The position numbers and the translations under genes were made by a program. A DNA stretch of 64,000 nt from Sordaria brevicollis (lineage: Eukaryota; Ascomycota; Sordariomycetes; Sordariales; Sordariaceae), in contig JAUTDP010000014.1 of NCBI GenBank assembly GCA_033439795.1, positions 372,001 through 436,000 on the forward strand, written 5' to 3'. A model generated the notes under the pieces. That model searched no databases and was not told the origin of the DNA. It saw only the letters and a program-made list of their open reading frames with translations. Below, one piece after another: positions 48,687 through 61,500 of this stretch (position 1 is the stretch's first letter; the number at the start of each line of letters is the position of its first letter).

Positions 48687-51600
48687 CTACTCTTTACCCC
48701 TCACCGACCCCCTTAAGGTGGACGACGGTGTAACATCCCCTGAAACCCTCATCGTCTTGGGAGGAGGTGGTGGCCCAACAGCCCTTAGGGAAGGAGCGCC
48801 GGTCGGGCCAGTGCCAAAGTGATGCCAGCAATTAGGTGCTTGGAGGATATACCTATAAAAAAAGCAAAAGGGGAGGAAAAAATATCCAAGATATGGTCAG
48901 CCAATCCATTCCATCAACAACGAAAGTTCATCAATCATCAATCAACACCATCACCATCACCAGAACCAGAAATAGCCACAGCCAACAAGGCTACAAATAC
49001 CTCCTCACCAAAACCAACTGCCCCGTCCGCCCCCACCTCGCCACACAGCACGAATACCTCGCAGGACCAAAAAACACATACCTAGCCATGGCCTCTCTGA
49101 ACCGACTCTTGTACTCCTTCGGACTGGTAACCGTCGGCCGATTCCTTCCTCCGCCCGCAAACCCGCGGTCTTTGATCCAGCTTTCCAACCGTTTATCCCA
49201 CGTCCACGTGCGAATGCAGTCGATGATGCCGACCACCAGCTCCTTCTTGTTTTCGTCGACTGCGATCATGAGCGAGTAATCCATCACGTTTTGTCTGGCT
49301 AAGAAAAGGGTGTCGTTCCAGACTGAGGCCCGTAAGAGGCGTTTGGAGTGTTCGCGCGCGAAAAGGGGTGATTCCCAGATGTACTCGACCATGTTTTCGT
49401 CGAGCAGAACTTCGTTTTGTTCGCCGGTGGATTGGATCTTGCGGTTGCGCATGGATCCCTTGAGGTCGAACGTGCGGGTTGGTGAGCGATCGTAGAATAG
49501 GTTTTCCATGAGCAGGAGGTCGAGTTTGACTTCCGTGTTGGTGACGGGGTTCCTGATGATGACTTGGAAGAAACCGAGCATCTTGGCGATGACCGAGGGT
49601 AGGTCGTGGAAAAGGGCTTGGGCCATGAACTCAAAGTATACCGGTGCGAACCCAAGGAAAGCAGAGGTTTCGATGGGAGACAAGGACTTCATGACGAGTC
49701 GGTCGTCGAGAGTCTTGAGGAAGACTGACTTGGTCTTGCCGCCCTTGGAATCCCATTTCAGGCACCGGGACAGCGACTCGACGATGCGGTCGCCGACACC
49801 GCACTTGCGTCGCAAGGCGTCGAATTGCTCCGCGAAAAAGATCTTGCACGTGAACTTGCCTGACCCTTCCGTGAATTGGAACTTGAGGTGCGTGCCGAAG
49901 GGGCGGAGCATGCTTTGTTCCAGGTCGGCTTCGCTGAGATCGGGACCGGCGCCGCCGCCCTTCATTTCTAGCATGCCGCTGTCGCTGCTCTCTTCCGCTT
50001 CTGAAGACGCTGGCTCCTGTGGTTGCTCCTTTTGCGGCGTCTGCTGCTCTTTGGGCTGCCTTTGCTGTTGTTGTTGCTGCTGCTGACTTTTCCTAGAGTT
50101 TCTCCGAATGTTACGAAGTTGAACATGGTAATCCATGGAGTTCATCGCAAACGCAACAACAGAGCTTGGCTCATCTTCCCTGACGATCACGTCCGAGTCC
50201 GTGAACATGTGGTCGGTCGAGTTGTAAGGGTAGTCGAGCGTGGGCCATCCACTGGCGGAGCGCTCAGCCCAGAAGTTGGTGAGCATGGTCATGAGACTCT
50301 TCCTTTGGTGCTTTGGCAGCTCCTCGGGAATTTCCTCAGTCGGCTCAATGGATGCAGCAAGGTCCCTGACATCGGTCGGGATATCGTCATACGTATACGT
50401 TGACCGGTCGGCATCACTTTCTGCACCTTCCTCATCAGACTCAGCTTCGCTTTCATGTTGTCCATCGTCCCCGTCGGCTTCACGAACCCGATCTTCTGGA
50501 GTGGGCTCCTGCGATGGGATCTCACCAACAGACGAAGTGCGGCCATGGTCGGTTGACGATCTGGCAGGATCCCCGTGGAACTGATCCGGCGGCGAGGAGC
50601 CCTCCATAGGCCTCTTATCTTTCGAGTCCTTGTCACCCGCCTGACCCTCTTCTGCGGTACCGGGTTCCTGAACAGCTTGATCAACATCCTCATAGATCTC
50701 CACGATGGCCTTGGTAGTTGACCGTGGCAGATACGCGCGCGGGAACGACATCTTGGCCTGCCGCTCTCTCTTATCCTTGATGCGCTCCTTCTCAAATTCT
50801 CGACTCAGCTCCTCAAAGTGGCGCGCGAGAGTGAACACCTTCGAATTCCTATGCCGATAGCGTGGGATAGCAGAAGGACGGATCTTCATACCAAGGAACT
50901 TCTTATCTCCCTTGATGAGAGATGAGCCCTCTCCTGTTGCCCGCGCAAGATCACCCGGCTCGGGCATCTTATGCTCCTTAGCCTTCGGAATGGCGGACTG
51001 TAGCTTCGGAACAGCTCCCACCGGCTGTGAGATGGCTCGCGTCAAGGGAGGCGACATCGTCATACCCGCCTTACGGGACGAAGTGCGCTCCGGCACGATA
51101 GGCCTAAAACCTTCAGCCGTCAAACCCTCGCCGCTAGCAGCGGATGTGCTCGCTTCAGGCATGGCTGCCTGTTGCTCCCGGCGTTTGAGCTCGATCATCT
51201 CTTGCAAGGAAAGCTCACCACCGGTGTATTGAGGCGCTTCGTTGAGCTTGGAGAGAGGTGTCGGAAGAGGTGAGGGGTCTGCGGGTGCGACGAGCGGCGT
51301 TGGCTCGTTGACGGTGATCTTTGCTGCTTCCAAGACCGGATCCGCCGCACCCCTAGTGAGCGTGGGCGAGGACGCAGTGGCAAGATCAAGAGGCTCAACT
51401 CTTTCCAGAATGGATCCGGCTTCATCAACCTGTTCTTCCTTCACCACAGGAATTGGTCTGGGCTCAGAAGACACTGGAGAATGCGTCTTGGGACTAGGCC
51501 CTTCCTCTTCCGTTGACTGAGATGGTTTTTCCTTCGAGACTTCCGGTTCACCGGCGTTGGCATTGGAGTTGATAGTTTCATGTGATGGCTTCTCGCCAAG

Positions 51601-54600
51601 CTCGCTACCCGGCGAGGGTCCAGATTTGGGGTCAAACATCTTCTTCAGCTGGATGATAGTCAACTGGCGAACATCTTTGTCGGAAAGGAAGTCGGCCTCA
51701 AATTTGTTGAAAGCCACGTCCCATTCGGTAGCCCGCTCCGCCATCTGACGTATGACTCCATTCATGGGTAGAACCTCGTAATACTTGGAGCCCATGTAGG
51801 CCTCCTGAAGGTCCTGGATCAGCTCGGCCTGGTCTTCTTGCACCTTCTTTGTCAGCCTCTCCACTTCAGCCTTGCAATGCTCTGTCTTCTCTGGCAGGAC
51901 ACTGTCGATCCTGATGCTCTTTAACCTGGCCTTTACCGAGTTGCAGAAACGGTTCCAACGCTCTTCCGCCTTTGTGAAGACCTCATTCTTCAACTTCAGG
52001 TCATGGTCTACCTTCCAGGTGATCCTTGACCTAGGAACAATGATTTCGTACAGGTCGATTGGATCGTAGTGTATCCTGACGGCGATGTCGCGATACAAGT
52101 AGTAAAACATGCGAACGTGATCTTTCTGATGATCATGGGGGCATCCAGTCTCGGGATGAAGGCGTAGACCACGACTCCAGAACGATAGTTCCAGATACTT
52201 TCCGAAAGAATACTTCCAGGTGCTCACGGACATGGGCATCAGTCCAAAGGATTTGTTGCACGCCTTACAGTAGTTCCACATGCAGATGCCTGTGCCCTCC
52301 TTCCAACCATCCCTTTCATGCGGTTTTTCGGGGAAGTTCTCTGGCCATTTAGGCTTGTCCTCCACCATGACCGTGATCCGCGCGTTTTCGTGAACATATG
52401 TCTGATAGTGCTCAAACATCTTCCGGTCGCATCCATTGGAGTGACAGATCGTGTCAGCTGTTTCGCAAACTTCCTCGATGTACTGCCCCAAGGTGCAATC
52501 TTGGAACATCCCGCCAAGGGGGTCTGGAGCCTCCCTATAGAACTCAAAAGCCACCACGGTGGGCTCCGTGCATGGGACTTGAGTCACGTTGCATGTAACC
52601 GAGTATAGAACAACAATGCTCTGGTGTGAGTATGGGTCGAAAAGGTCAAGACTCCCCTGGATATAGTTCTCCCACTGCCTGGTTTGAGTTTGGTAGATGT
52701 ACAAGGCCTTGTCGTATTCTGCATCGTGAACAGCGTGGAGGACTTCCATGATGTGGCGTGGAGCCTTCTGACCGAGTTCATGCACCATTTCAGGCTTGAT
52801 AAGCTGAAACTGCCTCGGCTGTGGCTCACTCTTCTCGTTCTCTCCGAACTCTTCGACAATGTCCTGGTCACGAAGACGCTTCAGATACACCAGGCGCCTC
52901 TCCTGCTCTCGGGCTCTCATGAGCAGGTAAGGCTGGGTGAACTTGACAAAGGGTGATGCAGACAGGATTCTGGTCTCGTATTTGGCAACCATGTCACCAT
53001 AATACGTCGGCATAGGCAGGTCTTCCGCACCTTGGCCTTCATGTGTTTCGGACTCAGCCCGGGCCAGCTCCTCAGCAGTCTCTTCCTTGATTGATAAGCT
53101 GCTGTCTTGGTCGACACTTGAAGGCTCCCCAGCCAATGATGTGCCCTCGGTTGACTTGGCGGCTGTCTGAGAGAGTTCAGATGACTGGGCATTGTCATGG
53201 CTTTGCTCGGTCATAATGTCAGCGGGTCTGTCTCCTGTTTGTGCATTTGGATCGGTTGACGGCGTGGCTTGACCGCCATCAGTCAAAAGCTTCGTGGGTG
53301 GCTTTGTAGGAGACTCGAGCTCCTGAGGCACATAGACAAACTCATCGCGCATCAAGCAAGATTCGAGTTTGAGGTTATACACCACGTAAACCATAAACTC
53401 GGTAATCCTTTTCATTCGCGCCAAGATTTCGGTCGACCCGCCACGAAGGGCAATGGTACAGCCACGTTCTTTTGGGCAACCAGAGATGAAAATGTATGTC
53501 TTCTTCCTGCCTTTGAGCTCCTTGTTGACGAAGGTCTTCACATCAAAGTTTTGGCAGGTTCCGACGCGCGCACCCAAGCTTAGCATATCCATAGATGAGA
53601 TGATGGGAATGTTGGCGATTCTGGAGACAGCCTCAATGACCGAGGGTTTGACGTTGTACACAACCGCGACGTCGGCTTCTGACAGATACTGTAGAGCCAC
53701 GCCGGAAACGTTCTTTTCGACGAGCAGTACCCGAGGCTCAAGGTTCAGGATCCTGTTCACCACCATCCGCAGATACTCCTTTTCCTGCTCTATGACCGGC
53801 TGCAAGCTCATAAAATGCTGCTCTTGGTGCCGCTGGTACTCGATTGGGAAAGTGATGATGACGATTTTAGGGTTCTCGATTTTGCGAGGCATAGTCTTGA
53901 GCGCCAGGTTTTTCGAAAAGACGACTCCGTGAACGTAAGCGGTATCGCCCGGTTTTCCACCGGGTATCTTTTTTAGCTTGATCCAATGTCGAATGTCCAT
54001 GTCATCTCCATTACGGATGTCTGGATCAACATCATCAGCGCATCTGTCCAGAATCGGAATGAGGGCTTTCTCCCATGCTCCTGGATTGGGAATTTCTGCA
54101 TCGTTCAGCAGTTGCCGGAAAAGCTTTTTGACATGGTTCATGCTCGTGGGGTTTAGTCCGCCGGCAGATGACCTGCCCTCGAAGTAAGACTCCCTTCTGT
54201 TGAGCGTAGATGCTTCGACAACGCCTGGAGTATCCCATACGGACATAGCGTCGGCCGAGGCACCAGGATTGAGCAGATTGCTGAAAATACCGGATTTTGG
54301 GCGTGGTGATCGGAGCGGGTGGCCCGTGACACTTGCAGTGCTGAGGTTTCTCTTTCTGGTTGGTCGCGCATGGAGAGGAAGAGTTGGTAAACCAGTGTCT
54401 TCGTGACCTCTGCTGGTGTAACTAAGTCCGCTGGTACTCTTCTCACCGTGGCGGAACCTATGTTTCCTGTTTGCAGCGCTCATAAAGGCACCCATGTTTG
54501 CTTTGTCGGGATCAAGGCTGGCCGCTGGCACATCATTGCTGTTCAAGGTCGCAAATATGCTACTCATCTGTTCATCGTCGCTTGACTCGTCCGACATGTA

Positions 54601-56646
54601 GGGCGCAAGCTCTGGGTCAATAATGTTGTCGTCATGGAAGGCGCTGAGTTTAGACTTTGCCCCAAGTTCTTCGCTAGCAGGCTTGCGAAATGGCGCCCTA
54701 TCATCAGCAGCAGTAGACTTGAACCTAGTCAAGAAGGTATGTTTGGAATGAAGCCTGCGATGACTCGACGATTGGGGTCGACCGGCGGCCAGTGATCTCA
54801 GCGATCGAGATGAACCTGGGCGGCTGAGCTGTGGCATATCAATTTCCAGGATAGCCGAGTGACGATTGTTTTCGCCAACTCGGCGTGTGGCCGGGATTGC
54901 CATCATGGGAGTTTTGGCACCCCTTGTGTCGTTTACCTGCTCCGTTCGCTCCGCTATACTAACCGCATCATCCGCCTGAGGTCTGGCAGGGAGAGGAGGC
55001 GGCTTGGCCTGGTTGGAACGGAAAATGGTAGGCAGAAAGGGCTCATCCGCTGAATCATCTGAGCCACTCTCATAGCGGCGATTTATTACCTCCAAGCAAT
55101 TCTTGCAAACGCGAAGCGTCCCTTGAACGCCAAACTTTTGCCCCGAAATGGTAGAGGTGCATTTGGAATCGAAAATGCAGCCACAGGTGCGGCAATGGTG
55201 CTTGCGCCGAAAGGCAGAAAAGGGGCTACCGCAGGCAAAGCATTCTTTGGTGGTCTCGTCCTTCATCCAGAACTCTTTGCTCAAGACCTGCTTCCTCATC
55301 ATCTCCAGTCTAGCATTGACGACTTCAGGCGCTCCCTCGTTTGTTGTGGTGCCTGGTATCTTCATGGCTCCAGACTGTAGCCTCTGTGGTTTGACATTGT
55401 GAGTAAAGGAGTCATGGTAGACGGTGCTGTGGGCTGATGTGCTAATGGGACTGGGCTCTGCTTTGCCAGGCTCGAGAGACGAGGACCTGGAATGGCTATG
55501 TCCCCGTGACTGACTTATACGGTCAATAATGGCAGGCCTCCGCTTCACCTGACTGGACTCTGACACACGTGAGGAGGCGGAGGAAATGCGCACATCCGGT
55601 ATAGACCTATCGGGGCCCATGGGGCTGTCGACGCCACCGTCCAGATTCACCTCGTCCTCCCTTCTACTGCGCGCCAGAGTGGCCGTTGTACTATCTACGC
55701 TTGTTCTCACAGCGAGGTTAGGCGGCGTGGATCCGTCACCGTGTCTGCTGATGCTCCGTCGGCTTGAACCCCAACTGGAGGGCTCGTCGAGGTTTCTGGC
55801 AGGACCTCTCGAGCTATCCCTATCGAGATGTTCTTTCCCCATGAATGGTGCAACTGTAGGACTGGCAGCGTTTGACTGGGACGTCCTTCCCATCTTTGGG
55901 ATTGTCTGTGCGCTCGAGTTTCCGGTCTTGAGGCTCTGGAGAGTAGCAAGTGATGGTGGCCTGGCCGTATGCGGTGGGGACTGGAGGTCTGTTGGTATGG
56001 TGGTCGGCGAAACCGGAGATGTGCCGGTAGACATGGCTGGTGGAATTTCGAGTGCCGCGGGCCTATCGAAGGCATGCCTTGCCTCAAAAGGTGATTTCGC
56101 ATCGAACGGCGACTTGGCATCAAAAGGCGACTTTGCATCAAATGGTGACTTGATGGACGAGCTGTCACCCTTGGGAAGAGAAGGAATCGATATCTTGGCG
56201 CTACTGTTGTTTGAGCTTCCAGGAATCGGGCTTTTGGGGTTCTTGGACGCGGCATCTTGGGAGTTAGTAGAACTTTCGGCCTCCTGGGCCGTGGATTTCC
56301 CTGCTCCTCCAACAACTTCTTTGATACGGCTGTAGAGACCACTCAGGCCCTGTTGTACCAAATCGCCTGTGGTTCCCTTACTCTCGGCAACCGGGACAGT
56401 GCTTGGTGGTGGAGGCGGCGCAAAATCGTTGAATGTGGTCAGGACGCCAGACTGGCTTGCCGTATTGTGAATCCGGTCTAGAGTATGCGCGAGTTGTTCC
56501 TGGTTGACATGAGAAGAAATGGACAAGGCCGCCATGGAATCACGACGGCCGCCCGGATAGTCGGACTCGGAGGAGTGGTCGCCATTGTTGGAGCGCGAAA
56601 GAGGACCAAGGGGTAGCTTGAATGGCCTGTTTGAGCCGGAAGCCAT
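48687..56646 (-). CDS. FAB1: FAB1/PIKfyve phosphatidylinositol-3-phosphate 5-kinase
   Basis: Makes PtdIns(3,5)P2 on vacuole/endosome membranes, controlling vacuole size and trafficking. Two exons: 56646-49082 and 48852-48687, with intron 48853-49081 (GTATGT...ATAG), giving 2576 aa. Domains: a disordered N-terminus with four KSPFDA/KSPFEA units (166-189); FYVE zinc finger about 460-523 (FRRKHHCR binds PtdIns3P); a TCP1/Cpn60-like region about 860-1140 (HGVVFSKNLALKTMP, SGCPKERGCTIALRGG); a Cys-rich region with CSNGCDRKMFEHY and CKACNKSFGLMPMS; and the C-terminal lipid kinase about 2250-2535, with DLKGS, MDYSLMIAVD (2455) and IIDCIRTWTWDK. Splicing replaces a nonsense tail with the conserved YILQAPNCWHHF, followed by about 40 extra residues (VGPPPPPKTMRV). 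A Gln tract precedes the kinase. Divergent from CFT1. Confidence 0.96.
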
Positions 56647-58586
56647 CTCGGCGGAGGGGTTCGATCAAGAGGTAGAATTAACGACAAAGATGTCGATGCT
56701 AATCCAGGAGCGAAGAAGGGTCGGGAATCATTCTTTATCAGGTACAGCTTCTCAGGTTGGACAACGGGACAAGGTGACGTCGGGCAGGCGATCTGGGCAT
56801 GGGCCGGTGGACTAGTGAACAGTCAATCGCAAAAAGTGGTAAAGGCGAAAGAAAGAAAGGCGGCAAACTGTAATATCGACTGGGCTATATCAGAGATGTC
56901 TAGATGCCTGATAGCCGGTCCTGGCGCCGTCTAGCTCTGTGTTGCGAGTCCTTGGTTTGTTTGGGTATCTAGCGATAGTTTGCCCCGCGGCCAAGCCTAG
57001 CCTTGTAGGTCACAAGTTCGCCGTTATCAGATGGGAGACCAATCGAAGAAAAAGGATAAAGAACCTATCAGATGGGTCAGGGTGAGTTGGTTAAAAGGTT
57101 CCCGCTTTGAGTTACTTGTTCAGCCCCAGCTGTTGTTGGGCCGTCTGGATCCCGTTGTTGGGGTGGTGGTGATTTTGTGATGTGAAGAGGGACTCACGGC
57201 AAATTAGGAGAGAAACAAACTTTGACAACAGTCAAGCAATCGGCCACCTGCTCCAAACCAGCGGAACAGGACTCAGGATGGGATAAAAGTGACAAAGTCC
57301 GGGTCGTGGTGGTACGGATGGAATCGTGGAGAAGATCAATGGCCGGATGACGTGGGGTGCATCGGACAAGGGAGAGGCACCCAGTCAAAAGTCAGGTTCG
57401 GAAAAGAAGGGTCCAGCAAGGTTATTGTTGGTTTGTATCCCGCCGCGAAATATTTCACATGTTGTTCGCGTAGAGTATTAAAAAAGGCGTTGGTTGGTTT
57501 GTGAGGAGAGCAGGATCGCCCAATGGTCAGCCCAACTGAATATCGTGGAGTAGGCAGCACTCCTACTTGCTTGGTTCCCGTTGAGATGATAAGGGAAATG
57601 TCAAGAACAAAGTTGAATAAATGGAAGTGACAAAGTTCCAAAGTTCCAGGTCAGGCACACCGCGGGCCGCCCTGATGTCTGGGTCTGCGTCTCGGAGTCT
57701 CCCGGGCGTCAAATGTCGTCCTGAATGGAAGCGGGATCTCAAGTGATCGGTTGGGGTGCAGTTGAACGGTTGCACTGTTGCAGCCTGAGCACTTCAGCTG
57801 GTTGTGAGGTGCAGCTGTACACCAGTGAGTGGCAGGCAAACGTTGGGTCGTTCGGTGGGAGGAGAGGAGGCACCGGAATGTCAACCGATCCAGATGGCGT
57901 CACAGGTTGGGTGTCATTGCTCGGGTACAAGAATGTCTCAAACTTCGGCACACAATGTGCTGCAACAACGCAATATCTTGTTCAGACTTCCACGTGAATT
58001 GGTGTCGAGGGGTTCTCCAAGACCTCCAAACGAGAACCTTGTGGGTCACAAAGCTTCAACTCTCAGCTGAGGTGGGGTCCAGCAAGCCATCAAACTTGTG
58101 ATCCAGAACGTTGAGGGTCCGAGCTTCAGCTTTCTCAACGGCGGCCAGCTGCCGGTGCATGTCCCTCTAGCCGACGCCAGAGCTCTGGCAACTGACAGCT
58201 TTGCTCTCCGACCTGCGAATTCCCTTGGGTTGAGTTCAACTCGAGGCTCTCCAATTCAATGCTTGGCACTTTCAGCGTCACCGGGATATAGCGACCAATC
58301 AGTCGCGACGCGCATTGGGACAATCATTTGGAGGTCGGGTCGTGTTGACTTGGACTTTGTCAACTACAACTCCATTCGAAGGAATCATATCCTCCGTCTA
58401 CCTCAACATCATATCGCACATAGCAAGATCTATGACTGCGTAGCTTTGTCTTCACTTTACAACCACTTGCAACTGGCTAACTAACATATACCAAAACACA
58501 CCTAACCAGAAAGCAGCATCGCCTGCCTGCCACCAGTACTATTCTCGAGCTTCGTCCAGCATCGACATGCTCCCGGCTCCTACACG
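56647..58586. promoter_or_regulatory. Divergent upstream region of FAB1 and CFT1
   Basis: 1.94 kb between the two start codons with no supported gene; a 128-codon plus-strand frame at 58098-58484 lacks codon bias. Presumed promoters and leaders of both genes. No named element could be fixed. Confidence 0.5.
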
Positions 58587-61500
58587 ATGCAATGCTATAC
58601 AGAGTTGACGCCGCCAACGGCCGTCACCCATTCAGTCACCCTCCAGCTCGTCCCCGGACAGGGCATTAATCTCGCTGTTGCAAAGGCGTCATTACTTCAA
58701 GTCTTCAAAACAAAAGTCGTTTCCGCCGAGCTCGATGCCTCCGCTACCCTCAATGGCGCAAACACTACCAAGACTGCCACGGCTGGCCGCTACGACAGCA
58801 GGCTTGTAAACGACGATGATGGCTTCGAGGCCTCGTTTCTGGGAGGAGATAATATTGCCGCGAGGGCCGATCGTGCCAACAGCGCCAAGCTGGTTCTTGT
58901 CGCCGAGGTCACCCTGCCCGGCACCATCACAGGTCTCGCTCGGATTAAGAAGCCCAGCGGAAGCTCGTCTGGTGGTACCGACTGCCTACTCCTCTCCTTC
59001 CGCGACGCTCGCCTCAGCTTGGTTGAGTGGAATGTCGAACGCAACACTCTCGAAACCGTCTCGATTCACTACTACGAACAAGAAGAGCTCGTAGGGAGCC
59101 CGTGGGTTGCGCCTCTGCACCACTATCCTACTCTGTTGATTGCAGACCCGGCGAGTAGGTGCGCTGCGCTCAAGTTCAGCGAAAGGAACTTGGCCATCTT
59201 ACCCTTCAAGCAGCCGGATGAGGACATGGACATGGATAATTGGGATGAAGAGCTGGACGGCCCAAGGCCCAAAAAGGACCTTGCCGGCGCCACCGCAAAT
59301 GGAGCTAGCACTATAGAAGACACACCATATTCACCATCTTTCGTCCTTCGCCTCTCCAAACTTGAAGCTAGTCTCCTCCATCCTGTGCATCTCGCCTTCT
59401 TGCATGAGTATCGAGATCCCACCATTGGTGTCCTGTCCTCCACCAAGACTGCCTCCAACTCGGTCGGTCACAAAGACCACTTTACATACATGGTTTTCAC
59501 CCTAGACCTCCAGCAAAGGGCCTCCACCACCATCTTGGCAGTTAATGGCCTACCCCAAGATCTCTTCCGTGTTGTCGCCCTTCCGGCGCCTGTGGGTGGT
59601 GCTTTGCTTGTAGGAGCCAACGAACTCATCCATATCGACCAGTCTGGAAAATCAAACGGCATTGCTGTCAACCCTCTCACCAAGCAGACCACCTCTTTCA
59701 GCCTTGTCGACCAATCTGACCTGGACCTCCGTCTTGAAGGCTGCGCTATTGACGTTTTGGCGGCAGAGCTCGGCGAATTCCTCCTGGTTCTCAACGACGG
59801 CCGCATGGGACTCCTCACATTCCGCATCGATGGCCGTACAGTGTCGGGTCTGAGCATCAAGATGCTAGGCCCAGAAGCGGGAGGCAATGTCATTCAGTCG
59901 CGCGTTACCACGCTATCTCGGATAGGAAGGTCCACTGTGTTCGTGGGCTCCGAGGAAGGCGATTCCGTTTTACTTGGCTGGAGCAGAAGACAGGGTCAGG
60001 CACAGAAGAAAAAGTCAAGAATTCAGGATGTCGATTTGGACTTGGATCTCGACGATGAGGACCTCGAAGACGACGATGACGATGACCTATACGGCGAGGA
60101 GTCAACGTCTCCAGAGCAAGCCATTTCCGCCGCCAAGGCCGTGAAGAGCGGAGAGCTCAACTTCCGAATCCACGACCGACTCCTGAGCATCGCGCCAATA
60201 CAAAAGATGACCTATGGCCAGTCCGTCACGTTGCCCGATAGCGAGGAGGAACGCAACTCTCAAGGTGTCCGCAGTGATCTCCAACTAGTCAGTGCCGTGG
60301 GGCGAGGGAAAGCCAGCGCACTTGCCATCATGAACCTCGCAATCCAACCAAAGATTATTGGGAGATTCGAGTTCCCCGAGGCGAGAGGGTTTTGGACAGT
60401 CTGTGCCAAGAAGCCGATTCCAAAAACCTTGGTGGGTGATAAGGGCCCAATGAGCAATGACTACGACACGTCGGGACAGCATCACAAGTTCATGATCGTA
60501 GCAAAGGTAGATCTTGATGGTTATGAGACATCTGATGTCTATGCTCTTACGGCAGCTGGCTTTGAGAGTCTTACCGGAACCGAGTTTGAGCCCGCTGCTG
60601 GCTTCACCGTGGAGGCAGGAACCATGGGCAAAGACTCCAGGATTCTCCAAGTACTCAAATCAGAAGTGCGATGCTACGACGGAGGTACGTGAGATCAAAC
60701 CTCGCATGACGGCTCAAGTCCCATACTAACCACAACCCTTGCTACTAGACCTGGGCCTAAGCCAGATCGTACCTATGCAGGACGAAGAAACAGGAGCGGA
60801 ACCGCGCGTTCGGACTGCCAGCATTGCTGACCCATTCCTTCTTCTCCTTCGGGACGACTTTAGCGTATTTATCGCCGAAATGAGTCCAAAGCTCTTGGAG
60901 CTTGAGGAAATGGAGAAGGAGGACCAAATTCTGATAAACACAAAGTGGTTGACGGGATGCTTATATACCGACACCAACGGTGTGTTTGCCGATGAGGCGG
61001 CAGGCAAGACGGCAAAGGACAACATTCTCATGTTCCTGCTAAGCACGAGTGGCGTACTATATGTAAGTGCATGAGGACTCTCGCCTCGAGTGACAACACG
61101 CTGACCCATTTCACCAGATTTACCGTCTACCGGACTTGACGAAACCAGTCTATGTGGCAGAAGGACTTTCATATATACCACCAGGGCTCTCTGCCGACTA
61201 TTCTGCTAGGAAAGGCACGGCCAAGGAGTCAGTTGCCGAGATTCTGGTTGCCGATCTGGGCGACACGACTCACAAATCACCATATCTTATTGTATGTCCT
61301 CATAGGCCTCCCCTGCCACAACGACTGCTAGCTAACCATAAATGTACAGCTCCGCCATGCTAATGATGACCTCACACTATACCAACCGTACCGTCTCAAG
61401 GCTAATGCTGGAGAGCCGTTCTCAAAGTCGCTGTTCTTCCAGAAAGTACCAAACTCAACGTTCGCCAAGGCGCCAGAGGAGAAGCCGGTGGACGACGACG

